A stretch of 11,325 nt of DNA, from the NCBI GenBank assembly GCA_937877575.1, contig CALFIZ010000014.1, forward strand, positions 1 through 11,325. Reading direction: 5' to 3'. Origin of the DNA: an uncultured Marinilabiliales bacterium (GTDB lineage Bacteria; Bacteroidota; Bacteroidia; Bacteroidales; BM520). The notes beneath the pieces are model-generated. The model had not been told where the DNA came from, made no database searches, and saw nothing but the letters and a program-made list of their open reading frames with translations. Position 1 is the first letter of the stretch. Every line of letters starts with the position of its first letter. Below, one piece after another: positions 1-8,050 of the stretch. The translations under genes and the position numbers were made by a program.

Positions 1-293
1 TCAGGGATTCGCTATGTTCCGACAACAATTATGTGGTCCAGCTTCTGGACAACAACAATGAACTGAAGGTCCCCGAAAGGCAAGTCGCAGTTGAAAACGA
101 CACTGTATCAGTCAGTTTCAGTCTGCTGACTCCAGGCAAATACTACATGCGCATAATCAGTGACTCTGATGGCAACGGAAAATGGACATCAGGCAATCTT
201 GCAAAACGACGCCAACCCGAAAAGGTGCTGATTACCAAACCTACGGATGTCAAAGCAAAATTCACCTTCGAAGAAACCGTAATCTTGAAATAA
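1..293 (+). CDS. C-terminal end of an Ig-like domain (Big_5-type) secreted protein, 5' truncated
   Basis: The frame is open from base 3 to a TAA at 291-293, so this is the last 96 or so residues of a gene that begins outside the window. The text resembles the C-terminal end of Bacteroidales Ig-like domain proteins, where a beta-sandwich ends with a 'GKYYMRIISDSDGNGKW' stretch, then an 'RRQPEKV' segment and a final beta strand. The DSDGNGKW loop resembles a calcium-binding-like acidic turn, but binding is not shown. The real start lies upstream, so internal GTG or ATG codons such as the GTG at base 33 are not the start. Only 12 bases separate it from the TonB-dependent receptor, which suggests co-transcription and a role at the cell surface. 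The family assignment rests on recalled resemblance of a short fragment, so the exact domain name is uncertain. The reading frame itself is well supported. Confidence 0.7.
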   Translation, partial: RDSLCSDNNYVVQLLDNNNELKVPERQVAVENDTVSVSFSLLTPGKYYMRIISDSDGNGKWTSGNLAKRRQPEKVLITKPTDVKAKFTFEETVILK

Positions 294-305
294 TATATAC
301 GATTC

Positions 306-2681
306 ATGTCCTTCAGAAACATCATAGCACTCATAATTTTTTTTCTTTCAGCAATATACAGTTTTGGTCAGACATATACCGTTTCCGGAACCGTACGAGA
401 TAAGGAATCAGGAGAAAAACTCACGGGAGCCAACGTATATTTCCAAGAAGACTTCAAGAAAGGAGCTGCAGCGGACATAAACGGCAGATACTCCATATCA
501 TCAAAGCAGGGCATATATACCCTTATATGCACTTTTATCGGATATGACACTGTAATCCTGCAAATTAATCTCAACAGGAATTTAAAGGCAGACATAAGGC
601 TCAATCCGTTGAACAATCTGATGGAAGGTGTGGAAATAAAAGTCACGCGTGAAGACCGGAACGTAAGGAGTACTGAGGTGAGCACAATAGAAATTCCCAT
701 GAAAAGGATGGAGAAAATCCCTGTTTTATTCGGTGAGAAGGACATTCTGAAGACAATACAGCTGCTGCCCGGCATCCAGGCCGGGGGTGAAGGAAGCAAC
801 ACTTTCCATGTACGTGGAGGCGGTTCCGACCAGAATCTGATACTCATCGACGGAGCCACCGTATATAACCCTTCCCATGCAGCAGGCTTCTTTTCCGTCT
901 TCAACTCCGATGTCGTCAATTCAGCAGAAGTGATAAAAGGCGGAATGGCACCCGAATACGGCGGGAGGATGTCATCAGTTCTCAACATTACCACATTGGA
1001 CGGCGACAAGGAACAGTTTAAGGGTATAGTCGGCATAGGCTTGCTCTCTTCAAGGATACAGGCAGAAGGCCCCATACAACGTGACAAATCATCTTTTTCA
1101 TTCGCTGCCCGCAGAACATACGCCGATGTTGTGATGAAACCTTTCCTCAAATCTAATTCGCCAGCGAAAGGGTTAGGCACATATTTCTACGACTTCAACG
1201 GCAAATTATCATTCCAACTCTCAAAAAAGGACAATATTTTCGTCACCGGCTACCACGGTAAGGATTTCTTCAGATACAGTTCCAACGTATATGATTCCCC
1301 TTTCATGGACCTGAACTGGATGAACACTGTTGGAATAATAAGGTGGAGCCACATCTTCAGCAAAAAAATGCACCTTGATGTCTCTACCAATATCACTGAT
1401 TATCAGATTAATGTACAGGGACAGGAACAGTTATACAAATTACAGTACAGTTCAGGCATAAGAGATTATGTAGGTAAAGCCGACCTGACTTTCACACCGG
1501 ATTCCCTCAACAAGTTTAAAGTCGGTGCATCTTACACCTATCACATATTCACACCTACAGCCCTCAGCATCGCAACAGGTTCCACCCCGCTGAATGCCAA
1601 CGAACAGCAGAAATTCCATGCAAATGATGTTTCTTCATACATCCAGCACGATGTTCACATAACACCTTGGCTGGAAGTGCTTTATGGGCTGAGATACAAC
1701 CATTTCTCTTTTGTGGGGCCATTCAAGCGCTACATAATCGACGATATCTATAATCTGAATAATGTGGATTCGATAATGTATGGCAGAGGCGATGTAATTA
1801 AAAGTTACAACCTGCCGGAACCGCGAATAAACACACGTTTCCAGCTATCAAAGACACAATCAGTCAAGGCATCATATACACTTAACAATCAATGTCTTAA
1901 CCTTGCAGCACTCATGGATATCTCCACTCCCACCGATATTTGGCTGCCATCTACCGACCTGCTGCATCCTCAGCGTTCACATCAGTTTACAGTCGGTTAT
2001 TTCCAAAATTTCTTAGACAATACCATTGAAACTTCCGTGGAAGTCTATTACAAGAAAATGCACTATCTGTTGGAAGTGAATCCGGATATCAACCCGCTGT
2101 CAATGTTTCAGACGAATCTCGACTATGACTTTATCAGCGGTGACGGCCAAAGCTACGGTATTGAATTATTTGCCAACAAGACTGCAGGAAAATTCACGGG
2201 ATGGGTGGCATACACTCTCAGCTGGACAACCCGTAACTTTGACGAAATCATGGATGGGAAGACATTTTATGCCCGTTATGACCGCCGTCACGATGTTTCC
2301 GTTATGCTCAACTATGAATTGGACAGAAAATGGAATTTCTCGGCAGTCTGGGTTTTCGCCAGCGGAAATGCTGCCACGATTCCAAATTCATACTACATAA
2401 TAAACGGTGACCTGTACATTGAGTATGGAGAGCACAATGGCTGGAGAATGCCTGATTATCATAGGCTTGACTTGTCAGCAAACTGGAATGTCTTCCAAAG
2501 AAAGATGTTTTCCGGCATTCTGAACTTCTCGATTTATAATGTCTATAACAGGCATAATGCTTTTTTGGTCTCCTATACGCTATCCAAAAATGAAGAGAAC
2601 AACAAGATAGAGGTTCACGCATACCAAGTATCATTATTCCCGATATTACCATCAGTTGCATTTACCCTAAAATTCAGATAA
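306..2681 (+). CDS. TonB-dependent outer-membrane receptor with N-terminal carboxypeptidase-regulatory-like domain
   Basis: This 791-residue protein is predicted to be an outer-membrane beta-barrel that imports an unidentified ligand using TonB/ExbBD energy. A signal peptide spans residues 1-22, with a hydrophobic core 'IIALIIFFLSAIYSF' and likely cleavage after GQ. Residues about 24-105 form a CarboxypepD_reg-like domain (VSGTVRDKESGEKLTGANV, then NGRYSI and FIGYDT). The plug domain follows at about 125-235, with 'LPGIQAGGEG', 'FHVRGGGSDQNLILIDGATV' and 'APEYGGRMSSVLNITT'. The remainder up to the C-terminal 'VAFTLKFR' is barrel, ending in an aromatic-basic strand typical of outer-membrane proteins. 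It lacks the SusC-style signature and is followed by DUF4249 rather than SusD, so it belongs to the TBDR/DUF4249 pair type. The ATG at 306 is chosen because it gives a complete signal peptide. There is no clear Shine-Dalgarno sequence, as is normal for Bacteroidota. The substrate cannot be read from sequence. Confidence 0.93.
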   Translation: MSFRNIIALIIFFLSAIYSFGQTYTVSGTVRDKESGEKLTGANVYFQEDFKKGAAADINGRYSISSKQGIYTLICTFIGYDTVILQINLNRNLKADIRLNPLNNLMEGVEIKVTREDRNVRSTEVSTIEIPMKRMEKIPVLFGEKDILKTIQLLPGIQAGGEGSNTFHVRGGGSDQNLILIDGATVYNPSHAAGFFSVFNSDVVNSAEVIKGGMAPEYGGRMSSVLNITTLDGDKEQFKGIVGIGLLSSRIQAEGPIQRDKSSFSFAARRTYADVVMKPFLKSNSPAKGLGTYFYDFNGKLSFQLSKKDNIFVTGYHGKDFFRYSSNVYDSPFMDLNWMNTVGIIRWSHIFSKKMHLDVSTNITDYQINVQGQEQLYKLQYSSGIRDYVGKADLTFTPDSLNKFKVGASYTYHIFTPTALSIATGSTPLNANEQQKFHANDVSSYIQHDVHITPWLEVLYGLRYNHFSFVGPFKRYIIDDIYNLNNVDSIMYGRGDVIKSYNLPEPRINTRFQLSKTQSVKASYTLNNQCLNLAALMDISTPTDIWLPSTDLLHPQRSHQFTVGYFQNFLDNTIETSVEVYYKKMHYLLEVNPDINPLSMFQTNLDYDFISGDGQSYGIELFANKTAGKFTGWVAYTLSWTTRNFDEIMDGKTFYARYDRRHDVSVMLNYELDRKWNFSAVWVFASGNAATIPNSYYIINGDLYIEYGEHNGWRMPDYHRLDLSANWNVFQRKMFSGILNFSIYNVYNRHNAFLVSYTLSKNEENNKIEVHAYQVSLFPILPSVAFTLKFR

Positions 2682-3580
2682 TGAAACATATAATTAAAAT
2701 ATTCTCCTGTTTTTTACTGATGATTCTCATATCTTCCTGTGCGCAGGAAGTTGAAATAGACACAGGAGATTTCGTTCCGAGAATTGTAATCGAAGGATAT
2801 ATCGAAAATGATGAATATCCTTGGGTTAACATCACCAACAACCAGGAATTCTTCAAAGACATAAACCTCGATTTCACCAGTGAGGAGGGTTTTGCAACCT
2901 TGCTGAACCTTTTCGTCATGGATGCAGAAGTCACCGTAACGGACGGAACGACCATAGACACACTGGAATTCATGATTGCACCTGAAATACTTGAAGGCAA
3001 ATATGTCTGGCCTCCTGTAAAATACCAAGGATCGAAAATCATTGGCGAAGTCGGCAAATTCTACGATATGAAAGTGGTGCATAAGGAAAAGGTTTATACT
3101 GCTACCACTACGATTACCGAGCCTCTCATCCCCGATTCGGTATGGGTTGAATACAGTTTGAGGAATGACAAAGACTGCTGGATTCACGTACGGATACATG
3201 ATAATCCGGATGAGTACAACTACTACAACTGTTATTCAAAGCGAATAGGCAAGGACAATTATTTTACCGAGTGTTTGTTTTGTTTGTGGAACGATCAGTT
3301 TTTCAACGGATTGGATTTTGAAGCCACGGTTTACAGAGGTTCTTCCTCCACATTTGCGATGGATACAGTCGCCTCAAATTTAGCAGATATCGGGCAATAT
3401 GCTGTTGGAGACACTGTAATACTTAAGGTGCTGACAATGGACAATGTGTCTTTCAGATTCTGGCAGTCAACCAAACAATCCAGCTATCCTCATTCAAACA
3501 TCAGCGGTGACGCCTTAGGTGTATGGTGCGGTTACGGCGTATATTACACTGAGCCGATAATAATCAAGGAGAAGCCGTAA
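2681..3580 (+). CDS. DUF4249 family lipoprotein, partner of the TonB-dependent receptor
   Basis: This 299-residue protein has a lipoprotein signal: KHIIK, a hydrophobic core, then ISSC with the lipidated cysteine at residue 20. The mature N-terminus continues AQEVEID; this mildly acidic stretch could favour surface export, but it is a weak match to the known export signals. The mature start 'FVPRIVIEGYIENDEYPWVNIT' and the closing 'ISGDALGVWCGYGVYYTEPIII' fit the DUF4249 layout, a beta-rich family found next to TonB-dependent receptors in Bacteroidota. Length is within the family range. Its ATG overlaps the receptor's TAA by one base (TAATG), so translation is probably coupled and the two products are likely made together. 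A role in ligand capture or as an accessory of the receptor, by analogy with SusD-like proteins, is inference; DUF4249 has no assigned biochemical function that I know of. Confidence 0.85.
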   Translation: MKHIIKIFSCFLLMILISSCAQEVEIDTGDFVPRIVIEGYIENDEYPWVNITNNQEFFKDINLDFTSEEGFATLLNLFVMDAEVTVTDGTTIDTLEFMIAPEILEGKYVWPPVKYQGSKIIGEVGKFYDMKVVHKEKVYTATTTITEPLIPDSVWVEYSLRNDKDCWIHVRIHDNPDEYNYYNCYSKRIGKDNYFTECLFCLWNDQFFNGLDFEATVYRGSSSTFAMDTVASNLADIGQYAVGDTVILKVLTMDNVSFRFWQSTKQSSYPHSNISGDALGVWCGYGVYYTEPIIIKEKP

Positions 3581-3624
3581 GGCAACAGTCATTTCGGACT
3601 ACAAGTGTGAGTATATGCGGGCAA
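3581..3624. other. Short convergent intergenic gap
   Basis: The DUF4249 gene (+) and the pdxA homologue (-) end toward each other across 44 bases. The only pairing I find is AGTC/GACT (3587-3590 with 3597-3600) around a 6-base loop. This 4-base stem without a T-run is too weak to call a terminator. Read-through or factor-dependent termination is possible. Confidence 0.5.
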
Positions 3625-4713
3625 TTACAGAGCCGGTTCGTTTTTAGCCTGCTCCATTGCACTGAATTTCAGCGAATTCTTTCTCAGACGGTAATTTTCC
3701 AGACGGTTTAACGTCAAATCTTTTGCGAGGTACATCGCACAACGCAGCGGTTGTGAGTTAGCTATGTTCTTGCCAGCCTTTTCATAATCCGCCTCGCAGT
3801 AAGGTTCTGTTACCACGAATGGAAGTCCTGCCGTATAAACGGCACCCTCACGGCCATTCAGGAAGGCAAAGATTGTAGTCGCCTGCTGCTCATAAATGGT
3901 GAGAATTGCATCAAACAGTCTGTATTCACTTTCATTGAACAGATATGAAGTGGAATAAGGCCCGTAAGCGAAGATATTGTCGGAAGCGACAGTCTGGATG
4001 GCTTCTGTGATGATGCGTTCCTCATCCCCTCCGATGTACTGTCCCATTTCATTAAGCGGATTTACTGAAATCACGGCTATACGCGGAGAACTTATCATAA
4101 AATCGTTCTTGAGTATATGGTCAAGATGGCGTATCTTATTGCATAAGAGCGTAGTGGTCAGATGATTGTTAACATCACACAGTTGGATGTTGCTGGTTAC
4201 GGAAGCAATCTTATAGTCATCCTTGCAGTAAATTCTGAAGAAATTATCGGCATTGGCCTTTTGTGCAAAGAAAGAGCTGTTGCCTTTGAAATCAGGAGCC
4301 AGATTCTTAAGCAGTCCCTGAGATATAGGGCAGCACACTATAGAATCTATCGCATGGGCTTTGATGGCATCGTATGAGGCATTCAGTGACTTGAGGGCGA
4401 GTTCGGCTGCTGATTCAGACTGCACGCCCAACGTCACCTTATATTCATCGGAGCTGATATTGACAAGGTTAGGTTTGAAGGGGGTGATTTCATTGGTTTT
4501 TGCCGATGTGAAGGAAAAGTTTTCGCATTTCAGCATTTTTCTGAAATACGAGACGAGTTTGGATGAGCCGAATAATACCGGCGTAAAGAGTTCACAGATT
4601 GATTCATCGGACAGGGTGTTTATTATCATTTCATACGAAATGCCATTATAGTCACCCTGTGCGATGCCAATCCTGATAGAGTTGATTTTCGATGGTTTGT
4701 GGTTTTGTTCCAT
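3625..4713 (-). CDS. pdxA: PdxA-family protein (4-hydroxythreonine-4-phosphate dehydrogenase homologue) lacking the catalytic histidines
   Basis: This 362-residue protein aligns by eye along its whole length with Bacteroidales PdxA, the NAD-dependent enzyme of DXP-dependent pyridoxal phosphate synthesis. Retained landmarks are IAQGDYNGISYE (residues 17-28, PdxA: GDxNGIGYE), the LG.QS..AAE segment (95-104), GPYSTSYLF (251-259), GGDEE (228-232) and YTAGLP (293-298). The active site is not retained. The usual PGHTE reads KGNSS (Asn145), VTxH reads VTSN (Asn175), NPHAGE reads NPLNEM (Leu220), YHDQG reads YEQQA (Glu275, Gln276) and SPDHGTA reads EPYCEAD (Cys306). So all three histidines that bind the metal in E. 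coli PdxA (166, 211, 266) have non-His residues here. I checked these codons on the complementary strand. The frame is open with no stop or frameshift. Its start lies 15 bases after lysS, in the same operon. It is probably a pseudoenzyme or a repurposed paralogue; PdxA activity is doubtful. Confidence 0.85.
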   Translation of the reverse strand: MEQNHKPSKINSIRIGIAQGDYNGISYEMIINTLSDESICELFTPVLFGSSKLVSYFRKMLKCENFSFTSAKTNEITPFKPNLVNISSDEYKVTLGVQSESAAELALKSLNASYDAIKAHAIDSIVCCPISQGLLKNLAPDFKGNSSFFAQKANADNFFRIYCKDDYKIASVTSNIQLCDVNNHLTTTLLCNKIRHLDHILKNDFMISSPRIAVISVNPLNEMGQYIGGDEERIITEAIQTVASDNIFAYGPYSTSYLFNESEYRLFDAILTIYEQQATTIFAFLNGREGAVYTAGLPFVVTEPYCEADYEKAGKNIANSQPLRCAMYLAKDLTLNRLENYRLRKNSLKFSAMEQAKNEPAL

Positions 4714-4728
4714 GTATAAAGAATTTGG

Positions 4729-6255
4729 TTATTTTTCCTCTTCCTTAGGCCTGATGTCCTTTGGCTTCATCTGTGGGAATAAGAGGACATCCTGGATGGA
4801 ATGAGAGTCTGTCATAAGCATGCACAGACGGTCGATTCCGATACCGAGGCCGGAGGTTGGCGGCATACCGATTTCAAGGGCATTAAGGAAATCCTCATCG
4901 ACCACCATAGCTTCCGTGTCACCGCGTTTACCCAAATCGAGTTGTTCCTCAAGACGTTCACGCTGGTCAACAGGGTCGTTGAGTTCGGAGTAGGCATTGC
5001 ATATCTCCTTACAGTTGCATACTGCCTCAAATCTTTCGACGAGACCTTCGCTGGAACGGTGTTTCTTAGCTAAAGGCGACATTTCGATAGGATAGTCAGT
5101 GATGAATGTCGGCTGTATGAGTTTGCCTTCGCATGTCTCACCGAAGATTTCATCTATGAGTTTTCCTTTACCCATTGAAGGGTCAACTTTCACGCCGAAT
5201 CTTTTAGCTGTCTCAACTAATTGTTTTTCATCCATTTGTGAAATATCCACACCTGTGAAATGCTGTATTGCCTCATACATGGTGTATCTCTTCCAAGGAC
5301 GTTTGAAACTGATAATCTTTCCATCGACCTCTATGTCAGTTGTGCCGTGGAGGTCCAATGCTATACGTTCAACCATCTGTTCAACAAGGTCCATCATCCA
5401 ATAGTAGTCCTTATATGCCACATAAAGTTCCATCTGTGTGAACTCAGGATTATGGAAACGGTCCATGCCTTCATTTCTGAAATCCTTTGAAAATTCATAG
5501 ACACCGTCATAGCCTCCGACTATCAGTCTCTTAAGGTACAGTTCATTGGCTATACGCAGATAGAGGGTCATGTCGAGAGTATTGTGGTGTGTTTTGAAAG
5601 GACGGGCAGCGGCACCGCCATATAGAGGCTGGAGTATAGGGGTTTCAACTTCGAGATATCCTTTCTCGTTCAGAAAGTTACGCATCGAGTTGATTAAAGC
5701 GGTTCTCTTAATGAATGTGTCACGAACTTCAGGATTGACTATCAGGTCTATATAACGCTGGCGATAGCGCAGTTCAGGGTCGGAGAAAGCATCGAAGACG
5801 TCACCGTCCTTCATCTTTACAACAGGCAACGGAGTCAGTGATTTGGAAAGGATTTTGAATTCCTTGACATGAATTGATATTTCGCCGACTTTGGTAATGA
5901 AGACAAAGCCTTTGACGCCGATGATATCACCGATGTCGGTAAGTTTCTTAAAGACAGTGTTATACATCGTCTTATCTTCACCCGGGCAGATTTCGTCACG
6001 AGTGATATAAAGTTGGATTCTGCCTTTGGAATCCTGGAGCTCCACGAATGAGGCAGCGCCCATAATGCGGCGGCTCATTATTCTTCCTGCGATGGACACA
6101 TTCTGGAACAGAGTGTTGTCCTGCGGATATTTCGACTTAATTTCAGCCGAGTTGCAGTTTACTTCGAATAACTCTGCAGGATAAGGGTTAATACCTAAAT
6201 CTCTTAATTTTTCTAATGTTTGTCTTCTGATTATCTGTTGTTCGTTTAATTCCAT
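4729..6255 (-). CDS. lysS: Lysine--tRNA ligase, class II (LysRS)
   Basis: This cytoplasmic enzyme charges tRNA-Lys with lysine using ATP. The 508-residue length matches typical bacterial class II LysRS (about 500). An N-terminal OB-fold anticodon-binding domain occupies about residues 53-140 (VSIAGRIMSRRIMGAASFVE). The class II catalytic domain follows: motif 1 around 193-210 (FLNEKGYLEVETPILQP), motif 2 with FRNEGMDRFHNPEFTQME at 259-276, and motif 3 with GLGIGIDR at 469-476. The lysine-pocket region YPIEMSPLAKKHR and NAYSELNDP are also present. The protein ends shortly after LLFPQMKP with a charged RPKEEEK tail; from memory some Bacteroides LysRS proteins carry a longer C-terminal extension, which is absent here. 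The ATG at 6255 gives the expected short lead-in before the OB-fold. It lies 30 bases after the carboxyltransferase-like gene and 15 bases before the pdxA homologue. Confidence 0.97.
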   Translation of the reverse strand: MELNEQQIIRRQTLEKLRDLGINPYPAELFEVNCNSAEIKSKYPQDNTLFQNVSIAGRIMSRRIMGAASFVELQDSKGRIQLYITRDEICPGEDKTMYNTVFKKLTDIGDIIGVKGFVFITKVGEISIHVKEFKILSKSLTPLPVVKMKDGDVFDAFSDPELRYRQRYIDLIVNPEVRDTFIKRTALINSMRNFLNEKGYLEVETPILQPLYGGAAARPFKTHHNTLDMTLYLRIANELYLKRLIVGGYDGVYEFSKDFRNEGMDRFHNPEFTQMELYVAYKDYYWMMDLVEQMVERIALDLHGTTDIEVDGKIISFKRPWKRYTMYEAIQHFTGVDISQMDEKQLVETAKRFGVKVDPSMGKGKLIDEIFGETCEGKLIQPTFITDYPIEMSPLAKKHRSSEGLVERFEAVCNCKEICNAYSELNDPVDQRERLEEQLDLGKRGDTEAMVVDEDFLNALEIGMPPTSGLGIGIDRLCMLMTDSHSIQDVLLFPQMKPKDIRPKEEEK

Positions 6256-6275
6256 GATAGATTTAAAAATTTGAG

Positions 6276-6285
6276 TGATTAATCA
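6276..6285. repeat. 10-base perfect palindrome in the gap upstream of lysS
   Basis: TGATTAATCA is its own reverse complement and directly abuts the stop codon of the carboxyltransferase-like gene, inside the 30-base AT-rich gap before lysS. It could be an operator half-site arrangement, but a 10-base palindrome in AT-rich DNA can easily arise by chance. No promoter element accompanies it. Confidence 0.25.
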
Positions 6286-8013
6286 TTAATTGCCGTTTTT
6301 TTCGTCATCCATTAAATCGCTTGACCATGGAAAACCGTACAGTCCCTGCATCAGTCTTGCAGTCTTCTGTTCTGGAGTCATGGCTTCATATTCTTCACGC
6401 GCCTTACGGTATCTTTCCGCTTCTTCGGATCTCAGCCTTTCATATTTTATTTCAAGCCAGCTTTTCAGGAAAGGTTCTGCCACTGCGGGGAACAGTTGGA
6501 GCAGGAGCATGTCGCGTTCGCTTTGGGCTGCTTTTTCGCCGCCGTATTCAGGCAATGGCGGATTTGCAGGTTCTTTATAGTCCTCTTCCTTAAAAGGCTG
6601 TTCCTTTTCGTCACCACATATCATTTTTCTGAATTCCGGATCCACAGGGATAGGTGTTTCGCCGTATTTGCCCTTTACAAGGTTGATATACTGGACTGAA
6701 TTGTTGGTATAGAACGGCAGGCCTTTCGATTTGTCAACAACGCAGTTTACAGCCTCGCCGCCGACAATCTGGCTTGTAGGCGTCACCAATGGAGGACAGC
6801 CTGCAGCGATACGGACAGTCGGGACCGTCAGCAGCACCTTGTCAAGCAGATTATCCAAACCGAGGGTCTTCAACTGGGCTCTCATGTTGGAATACATACC
6901 GCCGGGGATTTCAGCATTCTTTACCATCTCGTTAGGAGCAGGATAATCGTAATAATTCTCTATCTTATGTACGTAGTCGAGCAATGCTGCCTCATTGTTT
7001 TTCCTTGCAGCCTCTATCGCCTTGTCGAAATATTCGTCAACTTCTTTCGGGAGTTTCGACAAATCGGTGATATCCAATTTTTTAGGAAGTTTGTCCCTAT
7101 AGTTGTCAAATTCGGAAAGTTCCTTTCTTATCTCATAAAGCACATCGCTGAGCTTTGAAATAACCTTAGGATTGCCGTCGATTTCGATGCCGAGTTTCTT
7201 GGCGAACACATAGATGAATTCGTAAGGAGGTGCAGCAGTGCCGCCTCCGAAAGGTGTCACAGTAGTATCAATGATGTCAGCACCGTTGAGTATAGCCATC
7301 AATGCCGATGCAACACCATAACCCGGTGTGCAGTGAGTGTGATAGTCAACCGGCAGGTTGCAGTTGTCCTTGAGAGCCTTTACAAGTTCAGCAGCGACAT
7401 GCGGCGGAACCAGTCCTGCCATATCTTTTATGGTAATCATGTCAGCACCGAGTTTCTGCAGTTTCTTTGCCTTTTCAACAAAATAGTCTATCGTGAATAT
7501 TTTCCCCGGGAGTTTCTTGCCTGAGAAAAATGCCTGCATACGCTGTTTGCGGGTGAATTTCGGATCAACAGTATAGCATATCGAACAATCGGCAATACCG
7601 CCGTTCTCCTTGACATACTTTATGGTTGATACCATGTTGTTGGTATCGTTAAGGCAGTCAAAGATACGCATTATGTCAATGCCGCTTTTTATTGCATTCC
7701 TGTTAAAACCCTCGATGATTTTGTCAGGATAAGGGTTGTATCCGAAGAGGTTTCTTCCGCGCGACAAAGCCGTAAGTTTGGAACTGTCGCCTATGACCTC
7801 ATTGATTTTTTCAAGTCTGTGCCATGGGTTCTCATGCAGATAACGCATGACAGAATCAGGGACTGCGCCACCCCACACTTCCATTGCATAGAATTTTGCC
7901 TCCTTGAAAAGTTCAAGTGTTCTGTCAACTTGAGATTGATTCATACGGGTAGCAAACAATGATTGCTGACCGTCACGAAGTGTTAAATCGCGGATTTTCA
8001 GATGTTTAGTCAT
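6286..8013 (-). CDS. Biotin-dependent carboxyltransferase-type enzyme (oxaloacetate decarboxylase alpha / pyruvate carboxylase subunit B-like), no biotin domain
   Basis: The 575-residue protein carries the carboxyltransferase TIM barrel shared by OadA, pyruvate carboxylase B and transcarboxylase 5S, which move CO2 between a keto acid (pyruvate/oxaloacetate) and biotin. Seen in the barrel: TLRDGQQSLFATRM (11-24, Asp14 as likely metal ligand), MRIFDCLND (115-123), TIKDMAG with the predicted carbamylated Lys196, the metal-binding HTH at 225-227, and TPFGGGTAAPP (253-263). The conserved C-terminal PYC/OADA domain follows with PGGMYSN (370-376) and VTPTSQIVGGEAV (410-422). The last 80 or so residues are charged and probably helical (KYERLRSEEAERYRKAREEYEAM). 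There is no AMKM biotinylation motif, so a separate biotin carrier is needed. It is first in its operon, behind a strong promoter. Which keto acid reaction it serves cannot be settled from sequence. Confidence 0.88.
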   Translation of the reverse strand: MTKHLKIRDLTLRDGQQSLFATRMNQSQVDRTLELFKEAKFYAMEVWGGAVPDSVMRYLHENPWHRLEKINEVIGDSSKLTALSRGRNLFGYNPYPDKIIEGFNRNAIKSGIDIMRIFDCLNDTNNMVSTIKYVKENGGIADCSICYTVDPKFTRKQRMQAFFSGKKLPGKIFTIDYFVEKAKKLQKLGADMITIKDMAGLVPPHVAAELVKALKDNCNLPVDYHTHCTPGYGVASALMAILNGADIIDTTVTPFGGGTAAPPYEFIYVFAKKLGIEIDGNPKVISKLSDVLYEIRKELSEFDNYRDKLPKKLDITDLSKLPKEVDEYFDKAIEAARKNNEAALLDYVHKIENYYDYPAPNEMVKNAEIPGGMYSNMRAQLKTLGLDNLLDKVLLTVPTVRIAAGCPPLVTPTSQIVGGEAVNCVVDKSKGLPFYTNNSVQYINLVKGKYGETPIPVDPEFRKMICGDEKEQPFKEEDYKEPANPPLPEYGGEKAAQSERDMLLLQLFPAVAEPFLKSWLEIKYERLRSEEAERYRKAREEYEAMTPEQKTARLMQGLYGFPWSSDLMDDEKNGN

Positions 8014-8050
8014 TTATTTGTCTTTGTAAAATATTTCTGCTAATATTTTG

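Noticed and set aside
280..287. TAATCTTG as a possible -7 promoter element for the TonB receptor gene
   Set aside because: It has one mismatch to TAnnTTTG and no TTTG at the right distance upstream; the receptor is more likely transcribed with the preceding Ig-like gene.
368..1180. 270-codon open frame on the minus strand
   Set aside because: It lies entirely antisense to the TonB receptor signal peptide, regulatory-like domain and plug, and its translation shows no recognisable domain.
3587..3600. AGTC/GACT stem as a terminator between the convergent genes
   Set aside because: It has only 4 base pairs and no T-run on either strand.
3625..4713. Treating the pdxA homologue as a pseudogene
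   Set aside because: The frame is complete, of normal family length, with both ends intact and fold motifs retained; only active-site positions are changed.
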